Shown here one piece after another: positions 34,402-43,514 of a DNA stretch of 55,614 bases. The stretch's first letter is position 1. Every line of letters begins with the position of its first letter. A program made the translations under genes and the position numbers. Below the pieces are notes generated by a model. It was not told where the DNA came from, did no database searches, and saw nothing but the letters and a program-made list of their open reading frames with translations. This stretch comes from Thermoprotei archaeon (GTDB lineage Archaea; Thermoproteota; Thermoprotei; Thermoproteales; B15-G16), in assembly GCA_003649205.1 (NCBI GenBank), contig QMRC01000012.1, positions 1 through 55,614 on the forward strand. Direction: 5' to 3'.

Positions 34402-35382
34402 TCACCACTCGAGAGGTAGCTCTCTTCTCCTACGTTCACCAACTACATCAATTAGGTAACATGCGAGTAGAGGTAGTGCTATTGTGGCATCACACACTAC
34501 ATGTGCTACCTCAGCATCTCTCTTAACCTTACCCCATGTAATAGCTTCATGAGGTCTAGCACCACTAAGTGATCCATCATACTCACTAGCTGTCGTTACA
34601 TAGATTACGTAATCTAGTCCACCACTGAACTGAGACCACCAAATTACGTGATGCTTCGAAATGCCACCACCAAGAACTACAGCACCTAGCTTACTAAACT
34701 TCATCACGATACTAGACAACTCCTCTTCATCGAGTAATGGATCAACTACGAGATCTAGATCACGACCCTTAGTTCTAAGTAAACCTCTGAACGTCAGTAG
34801 GGCTGTACCGAATGCACCGTCTACGAAACCAGGTACGTACATGGGTACTCTACATCGAGAACAGATACCAAGTAGTGAATTCTCCGGCATTAACTTACCG
34901 ATCTCAAATAGTAGCTTCCTACAGCTGACTCTTCTCGGTACTTTATCAACTACCTTCATCAGTAGTTCGTGAACTTTCCTCTCTATGAGTACTCCGTAGT
35001 GCTGCCTTGGTATCAAGACATTACCTAGCCTATGTACTTCCTTCTCAGCAAGCTCTAAGTCACTAGACCAGAAACTCCCTACAAGGTATTGCCCACCATA
35101 GCTTCTCGCTATGTCGTGATCGATGGTGCCTGCAGTCGTCACTACGACATCTACAAAACCTCTCCTAATCAACTCAATCAATACACCACGGGTACCTGTA
35201 GCTACTAAATTTGCTGTGAATGAGAGAAAGATCAAGCAATTACCATCCTTAACCATGTCTGTAAGCACTTTAGCAGCTTCATAGAGGCATTGAGCCATGA
35301 ATCCACCGACAGAGCTAAATTGCTCAATTAAGTCACGTACCTTCTCACCGGGCCTTACCACTATGTCTCTGATGGGCTTCAT
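34402..35382 (-). CDS. dys: Deoxyhypusine synthase
   Basis: This 326-residue enzyme transfers the aminobutyl group of spermidine (through NAD) to a lysine of initiation factor aIF5A. Typical segments are LSFTANLVATGTRG, VVTTAGTIDHDIARSYGG, VLGGGISKHHV with the NAD-site, and HEAITWGKV, where the catalytic Lys sits. Length is normal for archaea. The spacing to the neighbouring genes is short and all are on the minus strand. The aIF5A gene is not in the window. Confidence 0.95.
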   Translation of the reverse strand: MKPIRDIVVRPGEKVRDLIEQFSSVGGFMAQCLYEAAKVLTDMVKDGNCLIFLSFTANLVATGTRGVLIELIRRGFVDVVVTTAGTIDHDIARSYGGQYLVGSFWSSDLELAEKEVHRLGNVLIPRQHYGVLIERKVHELLMKVVDKVPRRVSCRKLLFEIGKLMPENSLLGICSRCRVPMYVPGFVDGAFGTALLTFRGLLRTKGRDLDLVVDPLLDEEELSSIVMKFSKLGAVVLGGGISKHHVIWWSQFSGGLDYVIYVTTASEYDGSLSGARPHEAITWGKVKRDAEVAHVVCDATIALPLLACYLIDVVGERRRRELPLEW

Positions 35383-35392
35383 GTGCTACAGC

Positions 35393-35860
35393 TCACTTCT
35401 TAATTACGTAGAGGTAGATTCTGTGACTCCTCCACTCTTCATAGAGATCCTCAACCTTTACAGGTTTCCATCCAAGAACTTCAAAGTCGTGAGAAACAAC
35501 TCTAGCACCTGGTTTCAACTCCTTTTCTAACTTTGGCCTTAACCTCTCATTAACACTTGTCAAGAGATACAGGAAGACTACATCAGCTTCGCTGATATCA
35601 ACTTCAAAGAAATTCCCGTGAATTACCTTCACTCTATCCTCCAAACCAAGTTCCTTAATCTTCTTGATACACTGCTCATAGAGATCCTTCCTAATTTCAA
35701 TACCTACAGCTCTAGCTCCAAACTCTCTAGCAGCAATTATTAGAACCCTACCATCACCACAACCAAGGTCATAAACGACTTCACCAGGTTTCACCTCAGC
35801 CAGTTGAAGCATTCTCCTAACCACAACCTCAGGTGAGGGCACGAATGGGGCATCGTACAC
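35393..35860 (-). CDS. Protein-lysine methyltransferase, crenarchaeal aKMT type
   Basis: This 155-residue SAM-dependent enzyme has motif I VVYDLGCGDGRVLIIAAREF, motif II VGIEIRKDLYE, and the end motif KELKPGARVVSHDFEV. Length and order match the small broad-specificity lysine methyltransferase of Sulfolobus (aKMT), known from memory, which modifies many surface lysines of cytoplasmic and chromatin proteins. The tail ends IYLYVIKK as in that family. It precedes the deoxyhypusine synthase gene by 10 bases. Other small Rossmann methyltransferases are a weaker alternative. Confidence 0.75.
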   Translation of the reverse strand: MYDAPFVPSPEVVVRRMLQLAEVKPGEVVYDLGCGDGRVLIIAAREFGARAVGIEIRKDLYEQCIKKIKELGLEDRVKVIHGNFFEVDISEADVVFLYLLTSVNERLRPKLEKELKPGARVVSHDFEVLGWKPVKVEDLYEEWRSHRIYLYVIKK

Positions 35861-35909
35861 CCATATCGCCTCCTCACTATGTGAAGGACTTAGTCACGAG
35901 AGGTCTACT

Positions 35910-36377
35910 CTACGTGGGGCTCTTTGTCACCCATTTAATAACGTTATCCTTCAACAGTAACCTAGACACTCTCTTAAAGACAGGAGTACGTACACCGTAT
36001 TCTCTCCTCGCTGTTACAACTACGTGCCCATCGGCAATGAGCTTCTGTAAAACAGCTTCAGCCAACTTCTCATCACCCACAATAGAGACTATGGTACTGT
36101 AGTCAAGCTCTTCACCAGGACTCCACACTCTTAAGAGCTTTGAAACAACTTCCTCAACTTTCTTCCTCTCAACATCATCAACAGCAAGGTACCTGTAAGC
36201 TACATCACTCGACATATGCAAATCACGAAGCCTACACTTAAGGGCAATAAGGAGATCACGGATCTGAAGCAACTCATCCCTAATACCTTCTAGCTCCTCC
36301 CTTAGTACATCATCTCCAGCTCTTTCAATAACACGTTCCAATCTCTCTAAGACACTGTTCACTCGATTAATTATCAT
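35910..36377 (-). CDS. Coiled-coil protein with possible winged-helix C-terminal half
   Basis: This 155-residue protein has N-terminal residues 1-50 forming a coiled coil (VLERLERVIERAGDDVLREE) and a C-terminal half resembling a winged helix (EAVLQKLIADGHVVVTARR, a recognition helix followed by a wing). It may be a DNA- or RNA-binding regulator. It lies between the radical SAM gene (45 bases upstream) and the lysine methyltransferase gene (49 bases downstream). No family was recognised. Confidence 0.5.
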   Translation of the reverse strand: MIINRVNSVLERLERVIERAGDDVLREELEGIRDELLQIRDLLIALKCRLRDLHMSSDVAYRYLAVDDVERKKVEEVVSKLLRVWSPGEELDYSTIVSIVGDEKLAEAVLQKLIADGHVVVTARREYGVRTPVFKRVSRLLLKDNVIKWVTKSPT

Positions 36378-36422
36378 ACCTAAGCACGGTAATTCAGTAG
36401 AGTAAGTATAAGTAATTCGTAT

Positions 36423-38084
36423 CTACGAGGTTTCCTGGATATCACGAGAGTATTCTCTCAATACTTCACTAAGCGCAATATCCTCCTTAACCGCATCCTC
36501 AAGAAGTAATAACGCTTCAAGTAACTCCTTCAAACTCTCAACCCTACCAACCAACTTAGCATCAGCAATACCCTCATCAATCAGTTCCTGGTACTTAGAG
36601 ACATCACCACATACCCTCTTAACCTCACTCCTCAACTCCTCACTACACCTAATTAACCTCCTCAGTACCTCCTCCTTAAACTCACGGATAACCTCAAGTA
36701 CTTTCTTTAACTCTTCACAGTTAGCTATAAACCTAGGTCTGTAAGGGACTTCGTACACCGTCTCATCCTCATTAACAAGTACGTACGTAGCTATGTTATC
36801 CTCACCAACAACATCAACTAATTCAGTACCTTCCTCATAGAGGTATGGATTGACACGAACTAGGTAGCAGTAATCAATGTAGTGTAGAATTCGCTCTAGG
36901 TTGTAGCGTAGTAATCTAGCTGACGTTATTGGGCTAGCTAGAATAACGTACATTGTCCAGATGACACCACTCCTACTCACAGCTTCAAGTGCACGCTCAA
37001 GCTCATCACTAGTTAATCCTCGACGAGTAAAGGCGAGCTCGCTATCATTAAAGAACTCAACACCTAGATCAATGACGAATTTCCTACGTAGATTCTCCGG
37101 AATGTACTTCACTATTTCAGCAGCGTACTCAGGTCTAGTTTGGAACTTAACTATGTGGATGTCATGTATGAGCCCTGTCTCAAGTAACTTATCGAAGAGT
37201 TTCCTGAAGTTCTTCGGTGTAACTGCATCATCAACAAGTACCACGCTAACTCTCTTAACGTAGGGTAGAGCTAGGAAGTAGTCAAGAGCATTCTCTATAT
37301 CCTTGATAACCCTATCAACATCGAAGAAAGTTAATCTCCTAACTACCTCATGAAAATCACTACCATAGACCTCCCTATACTCCTTAATCATCCTCGCAAT
37401 ACTACAGTAGACACAACCAGATACGTAGTATCGTGGGCAAGGTGCTAGTGCACCTACTACAGGAACGAGAACACTACCCCTCTCAACGTAATCTCTAGGG
37501 TCAAGACCATAGCTCTCTAGATCCCAATCAACTAGTGGTATCTCACAGGGTTTAGGCACTTCCTCAAGACCTGTAGACACCAACTCATTACCACACTTAA
37601 GGACTAGACCACGGACGTGCCTCAACTCACTGAATTCACCAGCTAGGAGGTCCTCTAAATAGGTACTGAATAGATTACTTAACGTCCGTAGAGCTTGCAT
37701 GTGAACTCCACGAATGACGATGTCGACACCAACGTAGAGTAGGTACAGCTGTGGATACACCGTAGGACCCCATCCACCAGCTATGAACTTCACACCAGGA
37801 ACCCTGCTCCTGACCATAGACACTAACTTCCTATCTACAGGAGCACACATCTTAAATGATGAGATACCAACTACATCAAGCTCTCTAATCACCTCATCAA
37901 GTACTGATGGATTGACATCTATCACAATGTCTCCACTATCATCCTCCCTAGCGAACTTGTTTGGATCAAACAACCTAACTCTACAACCCATGTCCTTCAA
38001 TACCTTAGCTACGTATAGAAGCCCTAGGTAGATATCTCGTTCACCATGTGGAGGTGCTATCAAAAGAACATTTACATCAGGCAT
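36423..38084 (-). CDS. Radical SAM protein with a B12-binding-like N-terminal domain
   Basis: This 553-residue protein has an N-terminal Rossmann-like domain (VLLIAPPHGERDIYLGLLYV) of the B12-binding radical SAM group, without the DxHxxG corrinoid motif. The Fe-S cluster motif is CPRYYVSGCVYC, with spacing C-x7-C-x2-C rather than the usual C-x3-C-x2-C. Later parts (VLVDDAVTPKNFRKLFDKLL) fit the TIM barrel. The C-terminal 110 residues are helical. Substrate is unknown. It is the first gene of the minus-strand run down to 32.3 kb. Confidence 0.75.
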   Translation of the reverse strand: MPDVNVLLIAPPHGERDIYLGLLYVAKVLKDMGCRVRLFDPNKFAREDDSGDIVIDVNPSVLDEVIRELDVVGISSFKMCAPVDRKLVSMVRSRVPGVKFIAGGWGPTVYPQLYLLYVGVDIVIRGVHMQALRTLSNLFSTYLEDLLAGEFSELRHVRGLVLKCGNELVSTGLEEVPKPCEIPLVDWDLESYGLDPRDYVERGSVLVPVVGALAPCPRYYVSGCVYCSIARMIKEYREVYGSDFHEVVRRLTFFDVDRVIKDIENALDYFLALPYVKRVSVVLVDDAVTPKNFRKLFDKLLETGLIHDIHIVKFQTRPEYAAEIVKYIPENLRRKFVIDLGVEFFNDSELAFTRRGLTSDELERALEAVSRSGVIWTMYVILASPITSARLLRYNLERILHYIDYCYLVRVNPYLYEEGTELVDVVGEDNIATYVLVNEDETVYEVPYRPRFIANCEELKKVLEVIREFKEEVLRRLIRCSEELRSEVKRVCGDVSKYQELIDEGIADAKLVGRVESLKELLEALLLLEDAVKEDIALSEVLREYSRDIQETS

Positions 38085-38187
38085 CGTTCATCCCTGGTAG
38101 AGCCTCAGTAGAAGTTCACTACCGTAAAACTCACAAGGCTACCCTTAAGATTAACTTTATTCTCACACGTAGAGAGTTGCAGCTTAG

Positions 38188-39075
38188 GTGAGCTATGTCT
38201 TGAGGATAGTACCGATAGCATTTGAATCTCTTGGTGTTAGGTCAATGGCAACCTTCATAGAGACACCAGATACCAGGATAGTAATTGACCCAAGTGCAGC
38301 ACTTGCACCACGTAGATTTGGTCTACCACCTCACCCTCTTGAGAAGCAGAGACTTCAAGAACTACTGAAGGAAATTGAGAGATATTGTAGTCAAGCCGAG
38401 GTAGTGATAATAACTCACTACCACTACGATCACCATAATCCAGCACAACCAGAGCTACTTGATGGGAAGTACGTACTAATTAAGCACCCAACAAATCACA
38501 TAAACATATCTCAGAGAATTAGAGCAGCTAGATACCTGAAGTCGATTAGAGAAAGATGTAGATTGAAAGCATTAGAGTATGGAGAGAACAAGGAACTACA
38601 TTTCGGGAATACTAGAGTAAGAACCTCACCACCACTACCACATGGTGCAGATTCAAGATTGGGGTACATATTCATGGTACTCATTGAGTACGGCGATGAG
38701 AAACTACTATTTACCTCCGATGTTGAGGGACCAGCATTGAGAGAACAGGTTGAATGGATTAAACACGTAAGACCAACAGTACTAATACTAGATGGCCCAA
38801 TGACCTACATGCTAGGTCACAGATACAGTAATGACTTACTGAATTTCGCCCTCAACTCAATAGTTGAGATACTTAATGAGTGCCCCATACATACACTGAT
38901 TATAGATCACCATTTTATGAGAGATGTAGAGTACAGGAAGTACGTTAATGAAATTCTCTCAAGAACTAAACGAGATGTAAGTATCGTATCAGCAGCTGAA
39001 TTTCTCGGTAGAGAACCTCTACTACTCGAAGCTAAGAGAAGAGAACTCTATTCCAAGTACCCAGTTAGTCAATAG
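38188..39075 (+). CDS. Metallo-beta-lactamase fold protein, UPF0282 family
   Basis: This 295-residue protein has the canonical UPF0282 start (IAFESLGVRSMATFIETPD), the motif ITHYHYDHHNPAQP near residue 74, HGADSRLGYIF, and the C-terminal IIDHHFMRDVEY. It is a predicted metal-dependent hydrolase found across archaea and without a known substrate. GTG start. Its longer paralogue is at 21741-22826 on the other strand. It precedes the methyltransfer module by 51 bases on the same strand, but a functional link is not implied. Confidence 0.9.
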   Translation: MSYVLRIVPIAFESLGVRSMATFIETPDTRIVIDPSAALAPRRFGLPPHPLEKQRLQELLKEIERYCSQAEVVIITHYHYDHHNPAQPELLDGKYVLIKHPTNHINISQRIRAARYLKSIRERCRLKALEYGENKELHFGNTRVRTSPPLPHGADSRLGYIFMVLIEYGDEKLLFTSDVEGPALREQVEWIKHVRPTVLILDGPMTYMLGHRYSNDLLNFALNSIVEILNECPIHTLIIDHHFMRDVEYRKYVNEILSRTKRDVSIVSAAEFLGREPLLLEAKRRELYSKYPVSQ

Positions 39076-39126
39076 AGTTAAGGTAGATAAAGGTCATCCT
39101 ACTTTACTAGAGTAGGTGATTTCACT

Positions 39127-40104
39127 GTGTACACTACTCACGTTGGTAGTTTTCCACTAGATTTCACTAGAGATAATGTATTGAGGGTTTTCCACGATAT
39201 GATCAATATAGGTATCGACTATCCACCCTATCCACAACTACGTAACTTCATAAAGATCTTCCTAGATCCACTAGTGGATATACATGTCCTAAAGTTGGTT
39301 AACAGTAAGTACGTGATCAACATATCGCTAAGTGAATTGAAGAACTTACCCCTACCTGCTGTAAGGCTTGAGGAAGCTGAAATAGTAGCTAGTATTGTGA
39401 AGAAGGAGAGGATATGTGTAGAAGCTATTCGAGGTTGCGTAACTGGGCCCTTTACCCTTGCTTCGGAAATTCAGATATCTGAAAGAGAGACACGAGGATT
39501 ATTCACATCTGCTTTAAGTAGTAAGGATTTCGTGCTCAAGTACATGACTAGAATTGTTAGGGAATTTGTCACGTATCTACATGATGTTCTTGGATTCAAG
39601 TTCATAGTAATTGATGAGCCAGTACTCTCAGTAATAGTTGGCTCGAGACGCATACTATTTGATTACACGATTGAGGAAATTAGTAAATGCCTTGATGAGG
39701 TTCTTCAGGGTGTAGAACTAGCTGGTGTACATGTCTGTGGTAGGGTACCTCCACTACTTAAGGACGTTCTACTGAGTACTCGGTACGTTAAAGTTCTCGA
39801 TCATGAGTTTAAGGACAATCCAAAGAATCTAACGGTCTACACTAAGGACGAACTGGAGAAGTATGATAAGTTCATCTCATTTGGTTGCGTATCATCGAGG
39901 AAACCAGTGATTGAGTCAGTAGAGGAGATAATGGACGTAGTTAAGAGAGGTATTGACACGTTTGGTAGTAGATTGCTGATGATTAAGCCAGATTGTGGTT
40001 TTAGGGGATTAGCTGGATTCTTTGAGAATAAGGAAAAAGCCTATGAGGTAGCTATTGAGAAGTTGAGGAGGATTGTTGAGGTAAAACGTAGATTACATGT
40101 ATAG
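39127..40104 (+). CDS. MetE-like zinc methyltransferase (archaeal methionine synthase family)
   Basis: This 325-residue protein matches the catalytic C-terminal domain of cobalamin-independent methionine synthase. The opening THVGSFP, a second segment CVTGPFTLASEI, IDEPVLS, and the zinc ligands H-x-C (GVHVCG), Glu (LDHEFKD) and Cys (KPDCGFRG) are all present. Short archaeal MetE proteins accept methyl groups from methylcobalamin. It directly precedes a corrinoid protein (start overlapping nearby) and an MttB-like gene, so it is likely the homocysteine-methylating end of that module. GTG start. Confidence 0.8.
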   Translation: MYTTHVGSFPLDFTRDNVLRVFHDMINIGIDYPPYPQLRNFIKIFLDPLVDIHVLKLVNSKYVINISLSELKNLPLPAVRLEEAEIVASIVKKERICVEAIRGCVTGPFTLASEIQISERETRGLFTSALSSKDFVLKYMTRIVREFVTYLHDVLGFKFIVIDEPVLSVIVGSRRILFDYTIEEISKCLDEVLQGVELAGVHVCGRVPPLLKDVLLSTRYVKVLDHEFKDNPKNLTVYTKDELEKYDKFISFGCVSSRKPVIESVEEIMDVVKRGIDTFGSRLLMIKPDCGFRGLAGFFENKEKAYEVAIEKLRRIVEVKRRLHV

Positions 40105-40114
40105 GGGGTTTGCC

Positions 40115-40759
40115 ATGGAGGATCTAATCAATAAGCTTAAGGTAGCGATCATTGAGGGTGATGAGGAAGAAGCTCTGAAGGTAACTAAGGAATTGCTGGA
40201 GAGGGGTATAGATCCTAAATTAATTATTGAACGGGCATTGGAACCAGCTATGAAAATTGTAGGTGAGAAGTTTGAACGAGAAGAGTACTTCATACCTGAA
40301 GTCATGTTAGCAGCTGAGGTATTTAAGAAGGTTATGGAGTTTCTCAAACCTCATCTTGGTCAAGAGGTAGGTGAGAAGTCAAAGGGTAGAGTAGTGATAG
40401 GTACTGTTCGTGGTGATATACATGAGCTCGGTAAGAATCTTGTTGCTACAATGCTTTCAGTAGCTGGGTTTGAGGTTATAGATCTTGGTGTTGATGTGAG
40501 TCCAGAGAAATTCATTGAAGCAGTGGAGAAGTATAGACCTGATGTACTTGGTCTTAGCGCCTTAATGACTACGACAATGATTGAGCAGAAGGTAGTTATT
40601 GAGGAGTTGAAGAGGAGAGGATTAAGGGATAAAGTCAAGGTCATTGTTGGGGGAGCACCTGTTACAGAAGAATGGGCTAGAGAGATCGGTGCTGATGGTT
40701 ACGCTGCAAATGCGTACGAGGCTGTAAGATTAGTTAAGAAGTTGCTAGGTGTTGAGTAG
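40115..40759 (+). CDS. Corrinoid methyl-carrier protein (MtbC/MttC-like)
   Basis: This protein of about 214 residues has the two-part fold of methyltransferase corrinoid proteins. A helical cap (ERALEPAMKIVGEKFEREEY) is followed by the B12 domain with GDIHELGKNLVATML carrying the DxHxxG lower-ligand motif, VIDLGVDVSPEKF and VIVGGAPVTEEWA. Its cobalt carries the methyl group between methyltransferases. ATG at 40115 is chosen because GGGGGT precedes it by 6-7 bases; ATG at 40097 lies inside the upstream gene. It abuts the MttB-like start codon. Confidence 0.92.
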   Translation: MEDLINKLKVAIIEGDEEEALKVTKELLERGIDPKLIIERALEPAMKIVGEKFEREEYFIPEVMLAAEVFKKVMEFLKPHLGQEVGEKSKGRVVIGTVRGDIHELGKNLVATMLSVAGFEVIDLGVDVSPEKFIEAVEKYRPDVLGLSALMTTTMIEQKVVIEELKRRGLRDKVKVIVGGAPVTEEWAREIGADGYAANAYEAVRLVKKLLGVE

Positions 40760-42202
40760 ATGCCAAGACCTACAATCTCGTTATTGAGTAAAAACGATAT
40801 TGAGCTAATACATGAGAAGGCGCTAGAGGTTCTCGAGGTAATTGGTGTCAGGATTGAGAGTAGAAGAGTTGTGAACCTACTTAAGAGCTACGGTCTTGAG
40901 GTTAGTGAGGGTAATGTAGTTAAGTTTCCAAGAGATCTAGTTGAGAGTAAAGTTAAGGATTGCCCACATGAATTCACACTCTATGATAGAGAAGGAAAGC
41001 CGAGATTATTGGTTGGAGGTGATAGAACTTACTTCAACCCAGGTTCAGCAGCTACGAAGATACTTGACTTGAGACAGAACACCATTAGGGATCCCACACT
41101 TTGGGATTTACGCGACATAGCTATCCTAGTTAATGAACTTGAGAACATTGATGCTCAGAGCACAGCTGTTGTACCTCATGAATTTCCACCAGAGACCCGA
41201 GATAGAGTTAGACTATATCCACTTCTGAAGTACTCGACTAAGCCTATAGTCACAGGAGCCTTTACGGTAGATGGTGTACACGACATGGTTAAGCTCTTAA
41301 GCATCTTCATCAGCGACCTCGATAAAAGACCAATAGCTATATTCGATGTTTGTCCATCACCACCCCTTAAGTGGAGTGAAGTCACTGTGGAGAATTTAGT
41401 TGATTGTGCTAAGTATGGACTACCTATAGAGATAATATCAATGCCATCTCTCGGCGCTACATCACCAGTGACAATTGCTGGTGCTCTAGTGCAGCACCAT
41501 GCTGAAGTACTTTCAGGTATAGTAATAGCTCAGTTAGTTAGAAAGGGTGTACCTGTTGTATATGGTGGATCACCTTCGACATTTGACATGAGGTATGGGA
41601 CACCGAACATAGTTGCTCCTGAAGCCCTTCTGGTGTCACTTGCATATGTTGAGATAGCAAAGTATCTGAACTTACTAACACACACGTACATGGCTTTAAG
41701 CGACACTATCTTACTCGACTATCAATCTGGTGTAGAGACAGGTATCAGCGCTCTTGTAGCTTGTTTAAGAGGAATAAACGTTGTCTCAGGTCCTGGTATG
41801 TTAGAGCACGAGAGTACTCAATGTCTTGAGAAGTTAGTTCTCGATAATGAGGTCTGTGGATTAGTTAGGAGGTTTAGTAGAGGATTCAACATCGGTATAG
41901 AGGAGTTAGCTATTGACTTACTAAGAGATGTAGGTCCTGGTGGTACATTTCTATCTAAGAAGCATACCGTTAAGCACTTTAAGAAGGAAATTTACCATCC
42001 TCACATACTATTAAGATATGACATGAGAGAATGGATGAGGAGAGGTAGTCCCTCACTCCTGGAGAGAGCTAAACAGGAAGTTGAGCAGTTGCTAAAGAGG
42101 GGCACTAGAGAGTTACCTCCATCGGACCTACTTCAGGAACTAAATAGAGCAATTAATGGAATACTTAGGAAATTCGGTATTACAGTAAGGGAACTCCCTT
42201 AA
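40760..42202 (+). CDS. MttB-superfamily methyltransferase without pyrrolysine
   Basis: This 480-residue TIM barrel belongs to the trimethylamine methyltransferase (MttB) superfamily. Visible are YFNPGSAATKILDLR near residue 90, VYGGSPSTFDMRYGTPN, and DTILLDYQSGVETGIS near residue 317. In methanogen MttB the pyrrolysine encoded by TAG lies just before the PDxQ part; here the frame is open with Leu in its place, as in the glycine-betaine and related enzymes (MtgB group). It moves a methyl from a quaternary or tertiary amine to the corrinoid protein encoded directly upstream (start follows the stop at once). Substrate is not known. Confidence 0.85.
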   Translation: MPRPTISLLSKNDIELIHEKALEVLEVIGVRIESRRVVNLLKSYGLEVSEGNVVKFPRDLVESKVKDCPHEFTLYDREGKPRLLVGGDRTYFNPGSAATKILDLRQNTIRDPTLWDLRDIAILVNELENIDAQSTAVVPHEFPPETRDRVRLYPLLKYSTKPIVTGAFTVDGVHDMVKLLSIFISDLDKRPIAIFDVCPSPPLKWSEVTVENLVDCAKYGLPIEIISMPSLGATSPVTIAGALVQHHAEVLSGIVIAQLVRKGVPVVYGGSPSTFDMRYGTPNIVAPEALLVSLAYVEIAKYLNLLTHTYMALSDTILLDYQSGVETGISALVACLRGINVVSGPGMLEHESTQCLEKLVLDNEVCGLVRRFSRGFNIGIEELAIDLLRDVGPGGTFLSKKHTVKHFKKEIYHPHILLRYDMREWMRRGSPSLLERAKQEVEQLLKRGTRELPPSDLLQELNRAINGILRKFGITVRELP

Positions 42203-42218
42203 GGTATAGATTTCACCA

Positions 42219-43514
42219 CTATGGAGTTGGTACAATACCAGGCACTTTGGGAAAAGGTACTGCTTCCCACACATACCTAAGACCTAGTATGTACCTAGTA
42301 AATCTCTCCACGCCTAATCCAAAACCAGCACTTGGAGGTATACCAATCTTTGCTAACTCTAAAAACCATGAGTACCGTTCTAAGTCCTCACCCATTTGTC
42401 GCAACCTTTCAACGATCTTATCGTATCTGTACTCACGTTCTCCTCCATCCACAACTTCTCCAAACCCACAAGGTAGTATGAGGTTGAAATCTCTATTGTA
42501 GCCTGGTTTCTCTGGATCCTCTAGGTAGTAGAAGCCTCTACTAGTTTTCGGATACTTAATAATCCAGAAAGGTTCATCACCTAGGTACTCACTCAACTTT
42601 GTTTCTCCTTCCTGTGTTAACTCATGTCCTTTAGGAGTTTCTATACCTAACTTCCTCAGTATGTCAGTAGCTTCATCATATGTAAGTACCTTAAAGGGCT
42701 TCTTAGGTACCTTAAGTGAGGGATTGAACTTCATCACAACATCTCTACACGTTTCAAGAACTTTTTCCATCGTGTAAACTACTAAATCCTCACATAGCTT
42801 CATCACATCCCACATCGAGGCATAAGCCCACTCTACATCGACCTGCGTAAATTCACAGAGATGCCTACCAGTGTGCATGTTTTCTAATGGTTCCTCCCTA
42901 ACATTCCTAGCTACAAAGAATATCTTCTCTAGAGAGGCCACCGCAGCTTGCTTAAACATTATTACGCTAGACATAAGTTCGTACTCATACCCATAGAGCT
43001 TTGTTTTCAGTTTCCTTGCTCCTCTCAAACCTGGATCACTACACGGACTAATTATTGGTGGTAAGAGCTCTACAAAGCCACTCTTTATAAGGAAGTCCCT
43101 CACGTAGTATAGAACCCACTGCTGGATCTTAAGTACATTAGCGTACTTTGGAGACCTTATAATGAAGTAACTGTACCTTGCGAACTTCCTCACATCACTT
43201 GGATCTACCTCCTTAAGATCTACGGGTAGTTCAGGAGGAGCCTTAACTATGGTCCTTAACTCACATACTTTCAATACATCACCTTCCACAAAACCCTTGA
43301 CATACACCAAGCTCTCTCTCGTTAGGTTCCTTACTACCTCTACCTGAGGTACTATGAACGAAGCCACACCTGTTGAATCACGTAACTCAAGAATACACCT
43401 ATCTCCAACGAACTTCAAATCGTGAACCCAGGCAAGTAGCTCTACCTCACCACCATGTCTAACTACATCACGTACGTACATAGACTTACTGGGGTATAGG
43501 CGATCGAACCTCAT
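42219..43514 (-). CDS. asnS: Asparaginyl-tRNA synthetase (class IIb)
   Basis: This 431-residue enzyme has an N-terminal OB-fold for the anticodon (residues 15-100: VELLAWVHDLKFVGDRCILELRD). Class II motif 2 is FFVARNVREEPLENMHTGRHL, and motif 3 is AGFGLGVERFTRYILGL. Motif-2-adjacent FWIIKYPKTSRGFYYLEDPE resembles archaeal AsnRS. The OB-fold argues against the shorter asparagine synthetase A of archaea, which lacks it. AspRS is the alternative. Monocistronic on the minus strand, converging with the MttB-like gene. Confidence 0.8.
   Translation of the reverse strand: MRFDRLYPSKSMYVRDVVRHGGEVELLAWVHDLKFVGDRCILELRDSTGVASFIVPQVEVVRNLTRESLVYVKGFVEGDVLKVCELRTIVKAPPELPVDLKEVDPSDVRKFARYSYFIIRSPKYANVLKIQQWVLYYVRDFLIKSGFVELLPPIISPCSDPGLRGARKLKTKLYGYEYELMSSVIMFKQAAVASLEKIFFVARNVREEPLENMHTGRHLCEFTQVDVEWAYASMWDVMKLCEDLVVYTMEKVLETCRDVVMKFNPSLKVPKKPFKVLTYDEATDILRKLGIETPKGHELTQEGETKLSEYLGDEPFWIIKYPKTSRGFYYLEDPEKPGYNRDFNLILPCGFGEVVDGGEREYRYDKIVERLRQMGEDLERYSWFLELAKIGIPPSAGFGLGVERFTRYILGLRYVWEAVPFPKVPGIVPTP

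Noticed and set aside
40760..42202. Possible pyrrolysine in the MttB-like gene
   Set aside because: The frame is open through the expected site (DTILLDYQ), with Leu in place and no in-frame TAG, so there is no pyrrolysine.
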